In this document: piece by piece, positions 32,320 through 36,746 of the stretch | How positions within the stretch are numbered: position 1 is the first letter of the stretch | How the letters are laid out: each line of letters opens with the position of its first letter | From: Microcoleus sp. CAN_BIN18 | GTDB lineage: Bacteria; Cyanobacteriota; Cyanobacteriia; Cyanobacteriales; Microcoleaceae | Reading direction: 5' to 3' | Assembly: GCA_026786085.1 (NCBI GenBank) | Contig: JAJAYT010000156.1 | Span: forward strand, 1 to 36,746 | Length of the DNA: 36,746 nucleotides | Made by a program: the position numbers and the translations under genes | The notes under the pieces: model-generated | Database searches by the model: none | What the model was told of the DNA's origin: nothing | Seen by the model: the letters and a program-made list of their open reading frames with translations, nothing else

Positions 32320-33897
32320 TTAAACGCCTCCTTTTGCCCTCTCCAGCTTTGAACCGTGCAAAGCAAAAACCGGAGTCAGAGCAGATTTGCCCTTGAGAGA
32401 AACAGCTCCCAAAGCCTCGCAGTTGAATTGTAGCCCGATCGACTCAAACACCGTTTGACCAATCAAAATTTGGTTTTCCTCCGCCTTGCTCATCAACCGA
32501 GCAGCCGTATTCACCGTATTGCCGAGGATATTAAACTCCCTGCGCCCGCGCGGTTTTCCAACCTCAGCAGCAAACACCGGCCCCAGACACAGCCCAATTT
32601 GACAACTTACTTTCACCTCTTCAACCCCGATAATTACTGGAGGCAAGTCTACAATAATATCTCGGATCGCAATCGCCGCACTAGCAGCGCGACTGGGGTC
32701 ATCCGTGTGAACGTCGGGCACGCCAAAATAAATTAGCATATCCGAACCGTCCAAGTGTGCCGTTACTTTTTGCAGCACGCCGCCTTTGGCTGACACCACA
32801 GCATCAATTAGCGCAAAAACCCGAGAACAGCCGAGTACCAGGCGGGCTTCTTCGGCTGGCGTTGCTTTGTCCACCAACTTCGGTAAACCAATCAAGTTGA
32901 CAAACATCACCGTCGGTTCAGGAAAATCCGGCGGAATTTTTCGCCTGTCAGCATTTTCAACCAGTAGTCTCAGAATTGTTTTGGGAATATAACTAGCAAG
33001 GGGTTCAAGCCGCTTCACCGCTTCCTCGATTTCGCTGACCAAACCTGAAACGCTGCGATCGAGCAATACCGAACTTGGCATCCGTCGTCCAGTCAAAGTA
33101 ATATCATACTCTCCGAGGCGATCGTCCGTAAAATCATCCGCCACCAACAAATAACCCGATTTCCCCGGTTCAAAGCGAAATTGCTCTCCCAAAGCCAAAC
33201 TAGCAGTTTCAGTCAAACACACCCGCCCCACAGTCCCAGAACCCTCAGCCTGCTTGGCTTGCTGCACTGACTGCCCCAGCAGTACGTGGGCCATTCGTAG
33301 CGGCGTACCGATATCCGCACTAATGTAGCGGCCGCAGTGGATACCCACCCGCATTCTCAAAGACAAAACACCCCGCGCCGTTTGAATATTTGCAAATTTA
33401 GCCATCGCCCGCTGCATCCGCAAACCAGCCCGCACCGCCCTAGCTGTATCCTGTTCGTGCTTCCCAGCCAAAAACTGCACCAGCAGCGCGTCTCCGGTAA
33501 ACTCCAGCAAATCCCCGCCCGATTTGCTGACGATTTCGATCATTGAGGCAAAATAGTCGTTAATCACCCCCAGCAGCGTTTCAGCGCCCTTGCGCCCCTG
33601 GGCTGCGTTCGCTTCCAACAGCGACGTAAACCCTGCCAAATCCGTGAACAGCAAAGCGCCTGTTTGCCACTGGTAGCGCACCTCCCCCGGCTGGGGCGGA
33701 GATTTGGACACGGGCCTGGGCACGTAGTCGTGGAGGATGTAGCGGAGGGTGCGCAGGTGCTCAAAAACCCCCATTAGCGTTGCGGGGGAGGGATCTACCC
33801 ACGCCGCAGCGTAGAGTTCGGCGGAAAGCAGCGCTCGCAGTCGCAGTTCGATCGCAGCTAAGGGAGGATTGTAGGTTAATCTATTATTAATTTCCAC
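32320..33897 (-). CDS. Class III nucleotide cyclase with tandem catalytic-like domains
   Basis: The 525-residue protein has two cyclase homology domains, as in mammalian soluble adenylyl cyclase. The first (about 75-260) has ALLFTDLAGFTS (metal Asp86), GGDLLEFTGDALLVQF (Asp136) and GIHCGRYISADIG. The second (about 325-515) is degenerate: PTVMFVNLIG has Asn where the metal Asp is expected, and its Asp loop is enlarged (TAHLDGSDMLIYF), though NILGNTVNTAARL is kept. In the first domain Glu132 sits where Lys normally selects adenine. It should make cAMP, or act as a regulatory or degenerate cyclase. No membrane segment. A short TATA-like AT-rich stretch lies before 33897. Confidence 0.9.
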   Translation of the reverse strand: MEINNRLTYNPPLAAIELRLRALLSAELYAAAWVDPSPATLMGVFEHLRTLRYILHDYVPRPVSKSPPQPGEVRYQWQTGALLFTDLAGFTSLLEANAAQGRKGAETLLGVINDYFASMIEIVSKSGGDLLEFTGDALLVQFLAGKHEQDTARAVRAGLRMQRAMAKFANIQTARGVLSLRMRVGIHCGRYISADIGTPLRMAHVLLGQSVQQAKQAEGSGTVGRVCLTETASLALGEQFRFEPGKSGYLLVADDFTDDRLGEYDITLTGRRMPSSVLLDRSVSGLVSEIEEAVKRLEPLASYIPKTILRLLVENADRRKIPPDFPEPTVMFVNLIGLPKLVDKATPAEEARLVLGCSRVFALIDAVVSAKGGVLQKVTAHLDGSDMLIYFGVPDVHTDDPSRAASAAIAIRDIIVDLPPVIIGVEEVKVSCQIGLCLGPVFAAEVGKPRGRREFNILGNTVNTAARLMSKAEENQILIGQTVFESIGLQFNCEALGAVSLKGKSALTPVFALHGSKLERAKGGV

Positions 33898-33985
33898 CTA
33901 GTCCATTCTTAAAAAATAAGGTTAGTTCGATCGATAAGAGAGGCAACAACAACAGCTAGACCCATAGTATTATGATAAGTTTCCA

Positions 33986-34246
33986 GTGACTCGATACCAG
34001 CCCAACCCAAAACCCACGATCGCAATTTCCGAAAGTCAAAGCTTGCTAGCTCCCGATTTAATCCGAGCTGCTCGATCGGCATATAGTATTTATCTGAATG
34101 TGCATTCCGAGCAGATGCAGCATCCGATTGGTGTAGTTGTCAGTCACCGAAGCGATCGAGGTCAGCTAATTTTTGCTTCGCAGCCCGTTTTGTTGCCCGG
34201 TGAACGTTTTGTTACCTTTGATGAAATTGAATCTCAAATGTATTAG
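33986..34246 (+). CDS. Small hypothetical protein
   Basis: The 86-residue frame starts at a GTG with no clear Shine-Dalgarno. Product: VTRYQPNPKPTIAISESQSL...QPVLLPGERFVTFDEIESQMY. It is short but with HIP1-rich codon usage like its neighbours and a plausible beta-rich C-terminus. Divergent from the cyclase gene. Family not recognised. Confidence 0.5.
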   Translation: MTRYQPNPKPTIAISESQSLLAPDLIRAARSAYSIYLNVHSEQMQHPIGVVVSHRSDRGQLIFASQPVLLPGERFVTFDEIESQMY

Positions 34247-34247
34247 G

Positions 34248-34310
34248 CAGTTGACGGTTGATAGTTGACAGTTGATAGTTGACAGTTGGCAGTTGACGGT
34301 TGGCAGTTGG
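34248..34310. repeat. CAGTTGA heptamer array
   Basis: About nine head-to-tail copies of CAGTTGA/TAGTTGA/CAGTTGG directly after the small gene's stop, another short tandem repeat type of this genome. Confidence 0.9.
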
Positions 34311-34356
34311 TGATTACTAAGTAAAAATTCACAACTAAAAATACATCGCTAAATTG

Positions 34357-34484
34357 CAAAAAAAGGTTCGTAGTGAGGACTTTAGTCCGCATCTTTCGTG
34401 ACTAGGAATTGGATTCCTAACAAAAAAAGGTTCGTAGTGAGGACTTTAGTCCGCATCTTTCATGACTAGGAATTGGATTCCTAA
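34357..34484. repeat. 64-bp tandem duplication with two hairpins per unit
   Basis: Units 34357-34420 and 34421-34484 are identical except for one base (34399 G against 34463 A region, CGTG/CATG). Each contains GGACT-tt-AGTCC and TAGGAAT-tgg-ATTCCTA stems. The unit is rich in A at its start (CAAAAAAAGG). No third copy or spacer is present. Confidence 0.95.
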
Positions 34485-34572
34485 CGCTCCCACCTGATAG
34501 GTAATTTAATGTAAAAAACATCACAGCTAACAACTAATAAATAACCACAGTCAAGATTCAACAGATAACTTA

Positions 34573-35400
34573 ATGGAAATTATATTTAATTCCCTTGTCA
34601 CCGCGATCGTCTTTGTTTTCGGTTCAGCGATCGGCAGCTTCCTAAATGTGGTAGTTTATCGGTTGCCTGCGGGTTTGTCGGTGATACACCCTCCTTCTCG
34701 CTGTCCCAAATGTTTAAATCAACTCAGATTGTACGAAAATGTACCCGTGTTCGGTTGGCTGTGGCTGCGGGGACGCTGCAATCACTGCCGCAGTAGGATT
34801 TCAGCCCGCTATCCGCTGGTGGAAGCAGCTACGGGTTTGCTATTTTTGCTGATCTTCTGGCAGTTTGGGGTGAGTGTGCAAACTCTGGGTTTGTGGGTTT
34901 TGTTTAGCTGGCTGTTGGCTTTGTCTTTGATTGATTGCGATACAATGACTTTGCCTAATTCTTTAACTCGATCGGGCTTGGTGGCTGGATTGGTTTTTCA
35001 AGTGGCAAAAGGTTTGTCGCCGACGTTTAGCCCGATCGACTCTGTTAACAATCTGGTACTCGGCGGTATCCTAGGAGCAGTTGTCGGGTTGTGGCTGTTT
35101 GATATCATTGGTTTTGCAGGCTCGATCGCCTTTGGGCAAAATGCTCTGGGGATGGGAGATACTAAACTGGCAGCCTTGATGGGGGCTTGGCTGGGCTGGA
35201 AATACTTGCTGATAGCAGGGTTTATCGCCTGTTTAGGCGGGGCTTTTGTGGGTGGCGGGGCGATCGCGATCGGATTGCTCGATCGGCGTCAACCAATGCC
35301 CTTCGGCCCGTTTCTGGCGATCGGTGCAGCAATTGCGGCTCTGTGGGGCGAAGCGATATTATCTATTTACTTACACTTGTTTTTCCCTAATTTTGGTTGA
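34573..35400 (+). CDS. pilD: Prepilin peptidase (A24 family, PilD type)
   Basis: The 275-residue membrane protein has the N-terminal methylase-like loop with CPKC (Cys44, Cys47) and CNHC (Cys69, Cys72) zinc ligands, the first catalytic region LIDCDTMTLPN (Asp121, Asp123) and GMGDTKL (Asp196), with about eight hydrophobic segments. It cleaves and N-methylates type IV prepilins at the inner membrane, needed for pili, motility and competence. Upstream is the tandem duplication, so its promoter lies in repeat-rich DNA. Confidence 0.96.
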   Translation: MEIIFNSLVTAIVFVFGSAIGSFLNVVVYRLPAGLSVIHPPSRCPKCLNQLRLYENVPVFGWLWLRGRCNHCRSRISARYPLVEAATGLLFLLIFWQFGVSVQTLGLWVLFSWLLALSLIDCDTMTLPNSLTRSGLVAGLVFQVAKGLSPTFSPIDSVNNLVLGGILGAVVGLWLFDIIGFAGSIAFGQNALGMGDTKLAALMGAWLGWKYLLIAGFIACLGGAFVGGGAIAIGLLDRRQPMPFGPFLAIGAAIAALWGEAILSIYLHLFFPNFG

Positions 35401-35463
35401 TGACCCTAATTTTCCCCGCGCCATCAAAGGCAATATCGTCTCATAAATTGGTAAAATTACCCT

Positions 35464-35682
35464 GTGTCTTGGATTACACTTACAACCACTAGCTTTCGTT
35501 GGGAAGCGGAATTAATGCAGCAGATCCTGGCTGCTCATCAAATCCCGGCTCGGATTATCGACTTGGGCGTAGCATCTTATTTAGGTGCAGGAAGTGCTAC
35601 AGCCCTGCAAGTTCTTCCAGAACACCATCCGTCAGCATCACTCCTCATCAGTCCAGTTGAAGATGAGCCAGAACAAGAGTGA
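35464..35682 (+). CDS. DUF2007-like small protein
   Basis: The 72-residue protein starts at a GTG (SWITLTTTSFRWEAELMQQILAAHQIPARIIDLG...ALQVLPEHHPSASLLI). The pattern of a strand, a helix with LMQQILAAHQIPA, and a strand with VLPEHHPSA fits the DUF2007 'putative signal transducing' fold. The short 63-bp gap from pilD suggests co-transcription. Confidence 0.8.
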   Translation: MSWITLTTTSFRWEAELMQQILAAHQIPARIIDLGVASYLGAGSATALQVLPEHHPSASLLISPVEDEPEQE

Positions 35683-35683
35683 T

Positions 35684-35734
35684 TAGTCATTAGTCAACAG
35701 TCATTAGTCAACAGTCAATAGTCAACAGTCAATA
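35684..35734. repeat. TTAGTCA/ACAGTCA heptamer array
   Basis: Seven or so imperfect heptamers (TTAGTCA, ACAGTCA, ATAGTCA) follow the DUF2007 stop codon. Confidence 0.9.
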
Positions 35735-35892
35735 GTATATAAGTGATATCGTTGACTTTTGTATCAGAATAATAACGTTCGGAGCGGGGAGATCGCGTCC
35801 CGCTTGGCTCCGCGAGAGGTTCGCCCTGTGAGTGCGATCGGGCGCAAAGAGAGTATAATTCCGATGTAGTGCGGACTTGATATCACAACTGG
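35735..35892. other. Non-coding spacer with a GC-rich palindromic segment
   Basis: Contains GGAGCGGGGAGATCGCGTCC and a CGCGAGAGG stretch (about 35780-35821), like the GC-rich dispersed repeats inserted elsewhere in this window; no ORF. Confidence 0.4.
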
Positions 35893-35968
35893 CAATTGAC
35901 AACTAACAATTGACAACTAACAATTCCCAATTACCAATTCCCAATTACCAACTACCAATTACCAATTC
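35893..35968. repeat. CAATTGA/CAATTCC/CAATTAC heptamer array
   Basis: About ten copies of AATTxCC/AATTGAC heptamers end ten bases before the accD start, so the accD leader is built from repeat DNA. Confidence 0.9.
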
Positions 35969-35978
35969 CTAAGTTTTA

Positions 35979-36746
35979 ATGTCTCTATTTGATTGGTTTG
36001 CAAATCGCCGAAAATCAGTACCCAACTCCCAAGAACGGCCGGAACGAGAAATCGCGGACGGACTTTGGCATAAATGCCCAGCTTGCGATGCCCTGAGTTA
36101 TACCAAAGACCTGCGAGCAAATCAAATGGTTTGCTTGGAATGCGGGCATCATATCAGAGTTTACAGCGACGATCGCATCGAGCAATTGATCGATCCCAAT
36201 ACCTGGGTACCAATTAACGAAAAACTGCACGCCACCGATCCCCTGAAATTTCGCGATCGCAAAAAATATAGCGATCGACTCCGCGAAACCCAAGAAAAAA
36301 CCGGCCACCTAGACGCAGTAGAAACAGGCATCGGCAAACTCGAAAATTTGATCGTCGCCCTCGGAGTCATGGAATTTCAGTTCATCGGCGGCAGCATGGG
36401 CTCAGTTGTCGGAGAAAAACTGACCCGCCTCATCGAACACGCCACGCGAGAACGCTTACCCGTGATTATTGTCTGCGCTTCCGGCGGCGCGAGAATGCAG
36501 GAAGGAATGCTCAGCCTGATGCAAATGGCCAAGATTTCCGGGGCTCTGGAGCGCCATCGGGAAGCGAGACTGCTTTACATCCCAATTTTGACCCACCCGA
36601 CCACCGGCGGCGTCACCGCCAGTTTTGCCATGCTGGGAGACGTGATTATTGCAGAGCCAAAAGCTACTGTAGCTTTTACAGGCGGCCGAGTAATCGAGCA
36701 AACTCTGCGGGAAAAGCTGCCGGAAAATTATCAAACTTCCGAATAC
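35979..36746 (+). CDS. accD: Acetyl-CoA carboxylase carboxyltransferase subunit beta (3' part outside window)
   Basis: Starts at ATG 35979 and is open to the window edge (256 codons). The N-terminal zinc ribbon CPAC...CLEC (residues about 33-55) and the crotonase-like core [39 protein letters not shown]...[22 protein letters not shown] identify AccD. With AccA it transfers carboxyl from carboxybiotin to acetyl-CoA, making malonyl-CoA for fatty acids. About 50-60 residues are missing at the C-terminus. Confidence 0.97.
   Translation, partial: MSLFDWFANRRKSVPNSQERPEREIADGLWHKCPACDALSYTKDLRANQMVCLECGHHIRVYSDDRIEQLIDPNTWVPINEKLHATDPLKFRDRKKYSDRLRETQEKTGHLDAVETGIGKLENLIVALGVMEFQFIGGSMGSVVGEKLTRLIEHATRERLPVIIVCASGGARMQEGMLSLMQMAKISGALERHREARLLYIPILTHPTTGGVTASFAMLGDVIIAEPKATVAFTGGRVIEQTLREKLPENYQTSEY

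Noticed and set aside
34357-34484. CRISPR array
   Set aside because: Only two units, directly abutting, with no spacers; the same applies to the 37-bp pair at 19524-19597.

Overview
The window looks like chromosomal DNA of a filamentous cyanobacterium, probably of the Microcoleus/Oscillatoria/Phormidium type. Evidence: HIP1 palindromes (GCGATCGC and GATCGC-rich variants) throughout, a cyanobacterial FtsH2-like protease, an SNF2/SWIM gene pair, Uma2 (DUF820) genes, large PAS-rich histidine kinases, STAND/WD40 proteins, and many short tandem repeats of the AATTGGT/AATTCCC and CAGTTGA types. Genus is inference.

Layout. 1-1.13 kb: 3'-truncated TnpB gene of an IS200/IS605-like element. 1.6-4.1 kb: MgtE magnesium channel and a coiled-coil protein, then AATTGGT repeats, a 98-nt pure pyrimidine run and a strong hairpin. 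4.4-6.0 kb: actin-like ParM homologue plus a probable ParR-like partner. 6.0-6.4 kb: a structured RNA locus. 6.7-8.6 kb: FtsH. 8.8-12.6 kb: two-gene phosphorelay (four-PAS HisKA_2 kinase and receiver-kinase). 12.6-13.2 kb: GmhB-like phosphatase. 13.3-17.9 kb: translationally coupled three-gene STAND operon (HTH-NTPase, WD40 protein, second NTPase). 18.1-19.5 kb: a protein whose RsbW-type ATPase motifs are in permuted order, and an OmpR/PhoB-type regulator, behind ~11-bp-spaced TATACC repeats. 19.7-21.5 kb: GT9 heptosyltransferase and IspD. 21.7-26.6 kb: Uma2 gene with a repeat-derived tail overlapping a SWIM gene broken by an in-frame amber codon, then an SNF2 ATPase. 26.7-31.0 kb: small conserved proteins, second Uma2, LysR regulator, and a secreted TPR gene broken by an in-frame ochre codon. 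31.0-32.2 kb: small ORF/HNH pair preceded by a second copy of the structured RNA. 32.3-36.7 kb: tandem-domain nucleotide cyclase, small ORFs, prepilin peptidase, DUF2007 protein and the 5' part of accD.

Most notable: (i) two diverged copies (about 340 nt each, minus strand, 6092-6433 and 31870-32211) share conserved blocks and at least four helices supported by compensatory changes, so this is a real RNA family, best guess a stand-alone HEARO/IscB-type omega RNA; (ii) the permuted GHKL ATPase; (iii) the split STAND operon with two paralogous NTPases around an 11-repeat, highly self-similar WD40 array; (iv) a chromosomal ParM/ParR-like pair with its start codon next to an RNA-element end. All assignments come from reading the sequence; no database search was run.
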